From Desulfobacterales bacterium (GTDB lineage Bacteria; Desulfobacterota; Desulfobacteria; Desulfobacterales; JADGBH01): a DNA stretch of 34,473 nucleotides. The notes beneath the pieces are model-generated. The model did no database searches. It was not told where the DNA came from and saw only the letters and a list, made by a program, of their open reading frames with translations. The stretch's first letter is position 1, and each line of letters starts with the position of its first letter. Shown one piece after another: positions 7,825 to 13,928 of the stretch. The stretch lies in assembly GCA_015231595.1 (NCBI GenBank), contig JADGBH010000047.1:1-34473 (forward strand), read 5' to 3'. The position numbers and the translations under genes are program-made.

Positions 7825-8181
7825 ATGGCAAAAAGAATACTTGTAGTTGATGATGATCCAATTATCGTTAAATATATTGTTAAAGTACTTAATGACAATG
7901 GCTATGAAACCTATAATGCATCAGATGGAGTAGAAGCTTTTGATTTATTGGAAAAAGTAAAACCTGATTTGATAACTCTTGACCTTCAAATGCCTGAAGA
8001 ATGGGGAGCACAATTTTATAGGCGATTTACAAAGGAAGAAGAATATAAAGATATTCCTGTAATAGTTATAAGCGGCTTACCAGGAAGACATTTATCAATC
8101 AAAAGAGCGGTAGCCTTTCTTGGAAAACCTTTTGATCCTGCTGAACTCATAAAAATAGTTAAAAACGCTACTTCCAAATGA
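7825..8181 (+). CDS. Stand-alone response regulator receiver protein
   Basis: 118 residues starting MAKRILVVDDD. I chose this ATG because AAAGAGAGG lies just upstream and the receiver fold begins here; the open frame runs further upstream but overlaps tmcA. Receiver residues: D9-D11 pocket, phospho-acceptor D53, S83, K101 (GKPFD). No output domain. It follows tmcA by 37 bases and closes the tmc gene cluster. Together with 3618-4019 it gives two receiver-only proteins in one operon. Confidence 0.92.
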   Translation: MAKRILVVDDDPIIVKYIVKVLNDNGYETYNASDGVEAFDLLEKVKPDLITLDLQMPEEWGAQFYRRFTKEEEYKDIPVIVISGLPGRHLSIKRAVAFLGKPFDPAELIKIVKNATSK

Positions 8182-8199
8182 TGTTCCTTTTTTAGGGGC

Positions 8200-8466
8200 T
8201 TTTCTAAAGGCAGGGCTGTCAAGTTCTAAACTATTAGTAAACAAGCACTAATGCAAAACTGCAAAAAGTTTGAAGCTTGTCCCCTCTCCCTTGACGGGAG
8301 AGGGTTAGGGCGAGGGTGAACCATAACAACACCTTAACTTAATTACTGGAATCAAATCACCCTCCCCCGCCAGCTTGCGCTTGGCGACCCCTCCCGCAAA
8401 GTGAGGGGTGATTATGAAGAAATTACGCTATTTTATGAGAACTTAACAGCCCCGCTTTTCTAAAAG
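8200..8466. mobile_element. MITE-like element with terminal inverted repeats and flanking direct repeats
   Basis: Left end 8210-8227 (GCAGGGCTGTCAAGTTCT) and the reverse complement of 8438-8455 (GCGGGGCTGTTAAGTTCT) agree at 16 of 18 positions. They bound a 246-base non-coding unit. Just outside are TTTTCTAAAG (8200-8209) and TTTTCTAAAAG (8456-8466), which look like a target-site duplication. Inside are the dispersed CCCTCTCCC repeat (8280-8311) and a second inverted pair, ATCACCCTC...GAGGGGTGAT. No transposase is encoded. Confidence 0.55.
8280..8311. repeat. Dispersed hairpin repeat, copy 2
   Basis: Near-identical (30 of 32) to 1581-1612, with the stem CCCTCTCCC/GGGAGAGGG around TTGAC. In this copy the stem is longer and perfectly paired. 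It lies within the MITE-like unit. Confidence 0.75.
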
Positions 8467-8506
8467 GGAAAATTTTAGGACGGAACGCTCTTTTTAGGGG
8501 GAATGG

Positions 8507-8615
8507 TGCAATTTGCAATCAAAATTATTTAAAAATAATGCGATTTGCAATTCAATTTTTTAAACTATATTAACCTAAACAGATAGTTTATAATCTAAAT
8601 AGTTGTATTTGCAAT
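8507..8615. promoter_or_regulatory. Putative activator-binding boxes ATTTGCAAT, three copies
   Basis: Boxes start at 8511, 8543 and 8607, that is 32 and 64 bases apart, so all three fall on the same face of the helix (about 3 and 6 turns). The first two are extended: TGCAATTTGCAATC and TGCGATTTGCAATTC. Their distance from the -24 element (about 40-140 bases) fits an enhancer for a sigma54 activator, most simply the one encoded at 16945-18276. Confidence 0.6.
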
Positions 8616-8648
8616 ATATTATAATAAAATTAAATAATTCTAAATCAA

Positions 8649-8664
8649 TGGCACACGACTTGCT
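8649..8664 (+). promoter_or_regulatory. Sigma54 (-24/-12) promoter
   Basis: TGGCACACGACTTGCT matches the consensus TGGCAC-N5-TTGCT exactly at the informative positions, with GG at 8650-8651 and GC at 8662-8663. Predicted start near 8675, inside the left arm of an 11-bp inverted repeat. Confidence 0.8.
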
Positions 8665-8670
8665 TATTAC

Positions 8671-8695
8671 ATTAAATAGAAACATTCTATTTAAT
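8671..8695. promoter_or_regulatory. Perfect 11-bp inverted repeat at the predicted transcript start
   Basis: ATTAAATAGAA-aca-TTCTATTTAAT. It overlaps or directly follows the expected +1 of the sigma54 promoter. It could be an operator for a repressor or a 5' hairpin that protects the transcript. Confidence 0.5.
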
Positions 8696-8725
8696 ATGTT
8701 TAACAACTGACTGAAAGAAAGTCAT

Positions 8726-9109
8726 ATGAAGATAGCCATTACAATATTTCGTTATAGAGTATCTCCTGTTTTTGATTGGAGTGAGCGATTACTTATTATT
8801 GAAAAAATACAAAATGATGAAAAAATACAAAAAGAAATATCATTAGAAAATCTTAATTATATGGAAAAAGTTGAATTTCTTGTAGAAATGAAAGTGAACG
8901 TTCTTATATGTGGCGTTATTAGCGACTCATTATTACCATTACTCGAATCTAAAAATATTTGTGTGATTCCTGGTGTTGCAGGAAAGATTGATGAAGTAAT
9001 TGAAGCTTTTTTTGCAGGTCAGTTGAAGCAGGAAAAATTTACAATGCCGGGATGTCATGGATTGCGTCGAAGACAGCATCGATTCTGTAGAGGGCATAGT
9101 CTCTCATAA
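8726..9109 (+). CDS. NifX/NifB-like (dinitrogenase Fe-Mo cofactor family) protein
   Basis: 127 residues, the first gene behind the sigma54 promoter. Starts MKIAITIFRYRVSPVFDWSE, the usual opening of NifX/MTH1175-like domains, and follows the fold through VNVLICGVIS and VIPGVAGKIDEVIEAFFAGQL. After the domain comes a basic tail with Cys and His (C110, H112, H119, C122, H125), a plausible metal-binding extension. Members of this family bind metal clusters or act as carriers. The start lacks a strong ribosome binding site (GAAAG at best). Confidence 0.85.
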   Translation: MKIAITIFRYRVSPVFDWSERLLIIEKIQNDEKIQKEISLENLNYMEKVEFLVEMKVNVLICGVISDSLLPLLESKNICVIPGVAGKIDEVIEAFFAGQLKQEKFTMPGCHGLRRRQHRFCRGHSLS

Positions 9110-9164
9110 AATAATTATAAGCGTATGAAATAATTTTTTTTAACTCTTAAAGGAGGTAAATAAC

Positions 9165-9458
9165 ATGCCAAAATTAAATGATAACAGTCAGATGGGTTAT
9201 GATCCACAAATCGGTAATGGATCAGGAGTTTATAATAATCAAAATATGTATGGCAGAGGTGCTGGTAAAGGAAATCAACACCGCCATGGTTTTGGACGTG
9301 GTATGGGCTTTGGCAGAGGTAATCGTTGTGGTTGCCAGCTAAGCAATCAGGATGAACAAAGCTTTCTTGAAAAACAAATAGCAATACTTCAAAATCAGCT
9401 CAATACTGTTAAACAAAGGGCTAAAGAATTTGGAGCTGAGGAAGTCCAAGTTCAATAA
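9165..9458 (+). CDS. DUF5320-like Gly-rich/coiled-coil protein
   Basis: 97 residues. Residues 1-58 are rich in Gly, Asn, Arg and aromatic residues (GRGAGKGNQHRHGFGRGMGF) with a CGC motif at C55/C57. Residues 64-88 form an amphipathic helix likely to make a coiled coil. This arrangement is that of the DUF5320 family, which commonly accompanies NifX-type genes in anaerobes and archaea. AAAGGAGG precedes the ATG, suggesting strong translation. Function unknown; possibly a metal-binding scaffold. Confidence 0.8.
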   Translation: MPKLNDNSQMGYDPQIGNGSGVYNNQNMYGRGAGKGNQHRHGFGRGMGFGRGNRCGCQLSNQDEQSFLEKQIAILQNQLNTVKQRAKEFGAEEVQVQ

Positions 9459-9484
9459 ACATCAAATTTTTAAGGAGAATTAAA

Positions 9485-9709
9485 ATGAAAAAAGAAATAA
9501 TTGAAAAACTTGGTAGCAAGGCTGTTGAAATGACCGAACAATGGCTTGAAAAAAATCAAAATTCCAACAAATTATCAGAAACTTTAGGTGTTGGAGGACA
9601 ATGCGGAGGTGGTGGAAAAGGTGGAGGTGGTGGAAAAGGTGGAGGTGGCAGGGGAAAAGGACAAGGTGGCAGAGGAAAAGGACAAGGTGGCCAATGTAGT
9701 GGGATGTAG
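9485..9709 (+). CDS. Small glycine-rich protein with Cys
   Basis: 74 residues. Residues 1-36 form an amphipathic helix (KKEIIEKLGSKAVEMTEQWL); residues 37-74 are about 60 percent Gly with Lys, Arg and Gln, and Cys near both ends (C40 and C71). The Gly part is encoded by DNA tandem repeats (9608-9685), so its length may vary between strains. AAGGAG precedes the ATG, and it follows the DUF5320-like gene by 26 bases. It is not a recognised family to me. A flexible metal- or nucleic-acid-binding role is conceivable. Confidence 0.7.
   Translation: MKKEIIEKLGSKAVEMTEQWLEKNQNSNKLSETLGVGGQCGGGGKGGGGGKGGGGRGKGQGGRGKGQGGQCSGM
9608..9685 (+). repeat. Coding minisatellite: two 18-base and two 21-base tandem units
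   Basis: GGTGGTGGAAAAGGTGGA occurs twice without change (9608-9625, 9626-9643). GGTGGCAGGGGAAAAGGACAA (9644-9664) is followed by a copy with one change (9665-9685). All units are multiples of three, so copy-number changes keep the frame. Confidence 0.9.
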
Positions 9710-9733
9710 TAATAATTTAGGCTTTCCCATGAT

Positions 9734-9770
9734 TTTTCCCTGTGAAGTTATTTTAGTTTCGCAGGGAAAA
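9734..9770 (+). terminator. Strong hairpin inside the gene cluster (terminator or processing site)
   Basis: TTTTCCCTGTGAA (9734-9746) pairs with TTCGCAGGGAAAA (9758-9770): 13 pairs with one G-U and an 11-base loop. There is no immediate long U-run, so it may be a partial terminator or 3'-end stabiliser that sets the first three genes apart from those downstream. Confidence 0.55.
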
Positions 9771-9841
9771 GGCATCACTCTTAATTTTTATGTTAATGAA
9801 AAAAATCATCATATAATTTAAAAAAATAAGGAGACAAACAT

Positions 9842-9985
9842 ATGTCAAGCTACAAAAAATATATATCAATGGGTCTATCGATCATATTGATTCCTTTGGC
9901 TAAAATGGTTTTAACTAAAATGATGGATAACAACTCAAAAAAATTTGATGAGGAAACTACTACCAAAGATCGTGAACGGGCATGA
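9842..9985 (+). CDS. Small hydrophobic protein (47 residues)
   Basis: MSSYKKYISMGLSIILIPLAK..., with a hydrophobic or amphipathic stretch at about 8-28 and a charged C-terminus (NNSKKFDEETTTKDRERA). AAGGAG lies eight bases before the ATG, which argues for a real gene. It lies between the hairpin at 9734 and the P-loop gene. Its helix could anchor it to the membrane. No family recognised. Confidence 0.6.
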   Translation: MSSYKKYISMGLSIILIPLAKMVLTKMMDNNSKKFDEETTTKDRERA

Positions 9986-10042
9986 ACAGACACACTAATA
10001 ACTTTGTTTTCAGGTTTGAAAAAGCAATAACCAATCATAATT

Positions 10043-10885
10043 ATGGGAGCCATCATGGGAGATCTAAAAGATTTAACAAAAGAAACTTTGCCTAAAATGA
10101 TATTTACTTTTATCACCGCTACCGTAACAAATTTAATGGCTAAAGAATCAATAAAATCGGCTGTTAGAGGACGTATAAGAAAACTGATTACTGGCAACGC
10201 TGAAAAACCGTACAAAGATATTCACACTGTTGAAATGTATGCTGACAATATAATGGATATATTGGATAAAAATAGAATTTTACCACAAAATATAGGCATT
10301 GATGGCCCGCCTGGAAGTGGGAAAAGCTCATTGGGCAGAAGTCTTGCAAAACGTACTGGTCTTGAATGGAAGACGCTGTATTTGAATGATCTTGGAAAAC
10401 CCTATTTTTTTAAACAAGGGCGAATTTATGAAAACATACGTCTTTTCAGAACCCAAAATATCGATAATTTTGACGTCATTATTTACATTGATTGCCCCGT
10501 TGAGGATGCTCAATCTCGGGTAATGAAAAGGGATAGAAATGGAGCCCTTGTCGATTATATTAATTTTATAAAACTGAAAGAGATTGGGGATGCATCGTTC
10601 GAAATGGCTAATGGTGAAGAGTTCAGGATTCCCATGAGTCCCATCAGAATTAAAATAAGACCAGAAGAAGGCTATAAGGATATTGAAAATCTCAAAATGA
10701 AGTTGATATCAAAAGGTTTAGATATTGAAAGGTTCTCTAAGGAAGAATTATTATTTCTCCATTGCTATGGAAAACCCAAAAGTGGCATTCTACCTTACGT
10801 CAACTGGGGCGCATATAATAGTGAATTATTATCTGCTGCGCAAGTGTCACTGAGACTGGCTACGGCAAAAAAATTGTTAAGTTAG
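10043..10885 (+). CDS. P-loop nucleotide-binding protein (uridine kinase-like fold)
   Basis: 280 residues as given. An internal ATG at 10055 has a better ribosome binding site (GGGAG) and may be the true start, giving 276 residues. The N-terminus (about 15-35) is hydrophobic. Walker A GPPGSGKSS lies at 88-96, and a Walker-B-like strand VIIYIDCP at about 145-152 is followed by a basic VMKRDRNG stretch, as in small-molecule or nucleotide kinases. The C-terminal 60 residues have no recognisable motif. The substrate is unknown. The operon context suggests ATP-driven work on proteins or metals rather than nucleoside salvage. Confidence 0.75.
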   Translation: MGAIMGDLKDLTKETLPKMIFTFITATVTNLMAKESIKSAVRGRIRKLITGNAEKPYKDIHTVEMYADNIMDILDKNRILPQNIGIDGPPGSGKSSLGRSLAKRTGLEWKTLYLNDLGKPYFFKQGRIYENIRLFRTQNIDNFDVIIYIDCPVEDAQSRVMKRDRNGALVDYINFIKLKEIGDASFEMANGEEFRIPMSPIRIKIRPEEGYKDIENLKMKLISKGLDIERFSKEELLFLHCYGKPKSGILPYVNWGAYNSELLSAAQVSLRLATAKKLLS

Positions 10886-10917
10886 ACAGCAAGAAACATG
10901 GTAAAAAGGAATGTGTC

Positions 10918-11148
10918 ATGCAATTCGGTTTTGGTAAAAAAAATAAAGGAGGACAAGGAATCAAAGTTAAAAACAGACGCTTTCGTTCAGGAAGGAAAAA
11001 AGAATTTTCTGAAAGTGAGAATTTGTCCATTAAATGTATTTGTCCTGAATGCGGCTTCGTTATATCTCATCAGCAAAGGGTGCAATGCTTTAAATTAAAA
11101 TGCCCCCAATGCAATTCAACCATGGCGCGCAGATTTGTAGATGATTGA
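10918..11148 (+). CDS. Small zinc-ribbon protein
   Basis: 76 residues. The basic, Gly/Lys-rich N-terminus (MQFGFGKKNKGGQGIK) is followed by a zinc ribbon: CPEC at 42-45 and CPQC at 62-65, with extra Cys at 40 and 57. AAGGA lies eight bases upstream. An overlapping frame from 10898 lacks any motif and is not chosen. It may bind nucleic acid or metal. It lies 21 bases before the CDF transporter gene, so they are probably co-translated. Confidence 0.75.
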   Translation: MQFGFGKKNKGGQGIKVKNRRFRSGRKKEFSESENLSIKCICPECGFVISHQQRVQCFKLKCPQCNSTMARRFVDD

Positions 11149-11169
11149 TCCTTTATTTATAGGTGAAAG

Positions 11170-12441
11170 ATGAAAAATAAAATTGAAAATTTAAAACGAG
11201 GTCGCCGAATTGCCTTTATTTCATCATTCGTGACTTTTTTATCAGCTCTTGTGAAAGGCATTGTTGGGTATCTATTCAATTCACCGGTCTTAATCGCTGA
11301 TGCTTTTCATAGCGGTTCGGATCTTTTGACGCATTTTGCTTCGGCAATGGGGCTTTGGATCGCAACAAGAGCTAAAACAACAAAATTTCCTTATGGATTA
11401 TACAGAGCTGAAACCATTGCCTGTTTAGTCATAGGCGGATTGATCATTATGGTTGGTATTGGGTTATTTTGGGACGGCTTTCAGAAACTGTTAACCCTTG
11501 ATGCCGTGACAACTTTCCCAGCCATTCCCATTGCTGCGAGTTTATTTTCGACCACCGCTGCAATTATTGTCGCAAAAATGGAATCAAAAGTTGGTAAATC
11601 AATCGGATCCCAATCCCTTATTGCGAATTCACGCGAACAATTTTTGGATATTTTCACTTCTATGGTTGTGTTAACAGGGATATTACTTGCTTATTTCAAA
11701 ATCCCTTATGCAGAAGGCAGTATCATCATTTTAATTTCTATTCTCCTTATTAAATTAGGTGTTGAAAACATTTGGACATCTCTTTTAATCCTGATGGATG
11801 CAAATCTGGACCCTGAACTGCAAGTTGAAATCGAAAAAAAAGTAAATGAGATATATGGTGTCAAAGGTGTTAGCTCCATTAAAATTCGTCAGTCTGGCCC
11901 TTTTAAGATGGTCGAATGTGTCATTGCCACTAAGCCATCGCTATCTTTATACCAAGCCCATGAATTGGCAAACAAAATCGAAGATCTTATCGAAAAAAAC
12001 CATAAACATATCGAATCTGTTTTTATCCATGTTGAGCCAATGAAGGATAAAACTCTTTTGGCGATGATCCCAGTCAAAAACATTGAAGGCCTTGATTCTG
12101 AAATCCATGGTCATTGTGCTCGAGCGCCTTATTTTATTATTGTTAAATTAAGAGACAAACAAATAGAGATTGAAGATTTTTTTGTAAATGAATTCTTTAA
12201 AGAAAAAAAACATATCGGTGTGAAGATTGCAAGAATTGCTGTTAAGTACAAACTGGATTTGCTGTTTACAGCCAGCATTGGTGAAATATCATTCCACATG
12301 TTAAAAGACAATTTGATTGATATATACAAGGCCGATGAAGGGCTGAAAGTTAAAGAAATCATTAACAGCTATCACCTCAACCAGCTTCAAATTTTAACCG
12401 ATCCGACCCATTCAATTGAAGAATCTTTGGTATCTCGTTAA
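11170..12441 (+). CDS. CDF-family metal transporter fused to a NifX-like domain
   Basis: 423 residues. Residues 1-210 are a cation diffusion facilitator membrane domain of about six helices, with ADAFHSGSD (H47, D51) and PYGLYRAE (75-81). Residues 211-292 are the cytoplasmic CDF dimer domain. Residues 296-423 are a NifX/MTH1175-like domain (LLAMIPVKNIEG...HGHCARAPYFIIVKL). In the fifth helix the usual His of HxxxD is Glu (E156...D160), which may alter metal preference. The protein should move a divalent metal across the cytoplasmic membrane, with the NifX domain possibly handling metal or clusters inside. G+C looks higher than in neighbouring genes by eye. Confidence 0.9.
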   Translation: MKNKIENLKRGRRIAFISSFVTFLSALVKGIVGYLFNSPVLIADAFHSGSDLLTHFASAMGLWIATRAKTTKFPYGLYRAETIACLVIGGLIIMVGIGLFWDGFQKLLTLDAVTTFPAIPIAASLFSTTAAIIVAKMESKVGKSIGSQSLIANSREQFLDIFTSMVVLTGILLAYFKIPYAEGSIIILISILLIKLGVENIWTSLLILMDANLDPELQVEIEKKVNEIYGVKGVSSIKIRQSGPFKMVECVIATKPSLSLYQAHELANKIEDLIEKNHKHIESVFIHVEPMKDKTLLAMIPVKNIEGLDSEIHGHCARAPYFIIVKLRDKQIEIEDFFVNEFFKEKKHIGVKIARIAVKYKLDLLFTASIGEISFHMLKDNLIDIYKADEGLKVKEIINSYHLNQLQILTDPTHSIEESLVSR

Positions 12442-12465
12442 ACGATAAAGGATTGCTTATATTAT

Positions 12466-12981
12466 ATGTTTTTTTACCTTGAAAATAAAATTCCAATGTC
12501 GGCCGTAGAACTTTGGCAAACAATGCACACGCCTATTTTTGATGCTTTTGTGGCCAAAGAGTACAATCTGTTGGCATATATTGAACTGGAAAAACAGATT
12601 TCAAATGATATCATGCAAAGGCGAGTAAGAATTATTTCAAAAATAGATGGAAATTATTTAACCCGAAGTATTGCTAAAAAGATACTCGGTAGTGATATAC
12701 TCGTATACGAAGAAATTCAGAAAAAATATTTAAACAGTTTTGAACTACATTGGAGAATAATACCTCCTGTGTTTGAAGATAAATTTGAGGCTTCAGGAAT
12801 ATTACGGCTTAAACCTATTAACGAGAATCAATGTATCCGCATCAGAGAAGGCACCATAAATATAGCATTGTTTGGAGCAGATCGATTGATGAAAATAATT
12901 GCCGCTGCCCAATCAAAAAAAAACGAGGATCGCTTTTCTCAAATTGTGAAAAAATGGAAAACCGAAAGTCAAATAGTTTGA
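12466..12981 (+). CDS. Hypothetical protein, possibly SRPBCC/START-like
   Basis: 171 residues, no signal peptide. The opening, with Trp and Phe in VELWQTMHTPIFDAFVAKEY, alternating strands through the middle and a final helix (FGADRLMKIIAAAQSKK) resemble polyketide-cyclase/START-like ligand-binding folds. This is a fold impression only. The start is uncertain: the AAAGGA upstream is rather far from the ATG and an internal Met (MSAVEL) is possible. It follows the CDF-NifX gene by 24 bases. Function unknown. Confidence 0.65.
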   Translation: MFFYLENKIPMSAVELWQTMHTPIFDAFVAKEYNLLAYIELEKQISNDIMQRRVRIISKIDGNYLTRSIAKKILGSDILVYEEIQKKYLNSFELHWRIIPPVFEDKFEASGILRLKPINENQCIRIREGTINIALFGADRLMKIIAAAQSKKNEDRFSQIVKKWKTESQIV

Positions 12982-13129
12982 AAATAGGCCATCTAATTTT
13001 TAGAAATCTTATAAAATAGATTTGCTAAATGTACAGTTTTTAAAAGCTGTCAGGAGCCTGTAATATTCTCTGTAGTTCACGAATTATAAGAAGTTAGTCA
13101 AATATTATGAGTGAGGAGGACTTTTTTGT

Positions 13130-13495
13130 ATGGCAAGAATAGCAATTACATCTACAGGTAATGAATTAAATTCCGATATGGATCAGCGCTTTGGAAGGGC
13201 GGCTTATTTTATAATCATCGATCCGGAAACAATGGAATTTGAAGCAATAGATAATCAAAAAAATTTGGATCTCTCTCAAGGGGCAGGGATTCAAGCTGGC
13301 AAAATAATAGTAGATAAAAAAGTAAATGTTTTAATTACTGGAAATTGTGGACCAAAGGCATTTAAAATTTTAGAAAATTCAGGTGTAAAGGTTGCGCTAA
13401 ACATTAATGGAAAAGTTATAGACGCTGTTTCTAAATATAAAAACAATGAGTTAAAATTTTCTAATTTGCCAAATGTTGAAGGCCACCATATCTAA
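13130..13495 (+). CDS. ORP/MTH1175-like NifX-family protein
   Basis: 121 residues covering one complete domain: MARIAITSTGNELNSDMDQRFGRA (1-24), YFIIIDPETMEFE, QGAGIQAGKIIVDKKVNVLITGNCGP and a final AVSKYKNNELKF. This is the textbook pattern of the MTH1175/orange-protein group, whose Desulfovibrio member binds a Mo-Cu-sulfide cluster. GAGGAGG precedes the ATG. It opens the second half of the cluster after a 148-base gap in which I find no clear sigma54 promoter. It is the best candidate for the ORP subunit itself. Confidence 0.88.
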   Translation: MARIAITSTGNELNSDMDQRFGRAAYFIIIDPETMEFEAIDNQKNLDLSQGAGIQAGKIIVDKKVNVLITGNCGPKAFKILENSGVKVALNINGKVIDAVSKYKNNELKFSNLPNVEGHHI

Positions 13496-13536
13496 CAATT
13501 TTGAATTAATAATAACAAATAAGGAGAAATAATTTT

Positions 13537-13896
13537 ATGAGATTTGCAATTCCACTCGCTAATGGAAAACTAACCGCGCATTTCGGACATTGTCAAGAAT
13601 TCGCAATTATTGATGTAGAAAATGAAAAAATTATTGGTAAGGAAACAAAGGTTCCGCCTCCCCATGAGCCAGGAGTTTTACCGAAATGGCTGCATGATTT
13701 AGGCACTAACGTTGTGATCGCTGGAGGTATGGGACATAGGGCAATAGATTTATTTAATCAAGCTGGCATTAAGGTAATTACTGGAGCTCCTGTAGAACAG
13801 CCTGAAAATCTTGTAATAAGTTATGTAAACAAAACATTAGCAGTAGGTGAAAATGCCTGTGGCGGAGGTGAACATCACCAATGCGGTGGACATTAA
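13537..13896 (+). CDS. NifX-family protein with Cys/His tail
   Basis: 119 residues: MRFAIPLANGKLTAHFGHCQEF (HFGHC at 15-19), PPPHEPGVLPKWLHDLGTNVVIAGGMGHRA, then a tail GENACGGGEHHQCGGH with C108, H113, H114, C116 and H119 that is well suited to metal binding. This subgroup is commonly paired with ferredoxin-MinD ATPases in anaerobes. AAGGAG lies upstream. Likely a carrier or scaffold for a metal cluster in the cytoplasm. Confidence 0.88.
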   Translation: MRFAIPLANGKLTAHFGHCQEFAIIDVENEKIIGKETKVPPPHEPGVLPKWLHDLGTNVVIAGGMGHRAIDLFNQAGIKVITGAPVEQPENLVISYVNKTLAVGENACGGGEHHQCGGH

Positions 13897-13928
13897 TTAA
13901 ATAATTATTAAGGTTAAGGATAATTTAT

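Larger units (their letters stand above)
8467..8725 (+). promoter_or_regulatory. Sigma54 control region of the NifX/ORP-like gene cluster
   Basis: The spacer after the MITE-like element carries no gene. It contains three ATTTGCAAT boxes (8511-8519, 8543-8551, 8607-8615), a -24/-12 promoter (8649-8664), an 11-bp inverted repeat (8671-8695) and the short leader to the ATG at 8726. Confidence 0.65.

Noticed and set aside
9115..9384. Antisense 89-residue open frame over the DUF5320-like gene
   Set aside because: Shadow of a Gly-rich reading frame, with no ribosome binding site or recognisable domain.
9588..9821. Second frame across the Gly-rich gene (Val/Glu/Lys repeats)
   Set aside because: A by-product of the tandem repeats read out of frame. 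It has no ribosome binding site and crosses the hairpin at 9734.
10898..11098. 66-residue frame overlapping the zinc-ribbon gene
   Set aside because: The frame at 10918 contains the paired CxxC zinc ribbon and a good ribosome binding site; this one has neither.
12982..13129. Possible separate sigma54 promoter before the ORP-like gene at 13130
   Set aside because: I looked for GG-N10-GC with a TGGCAC-like context and for ATTTGCAAT boxes. Only a weak ATTTGCTAAAT is present, so no promoter is claimed.
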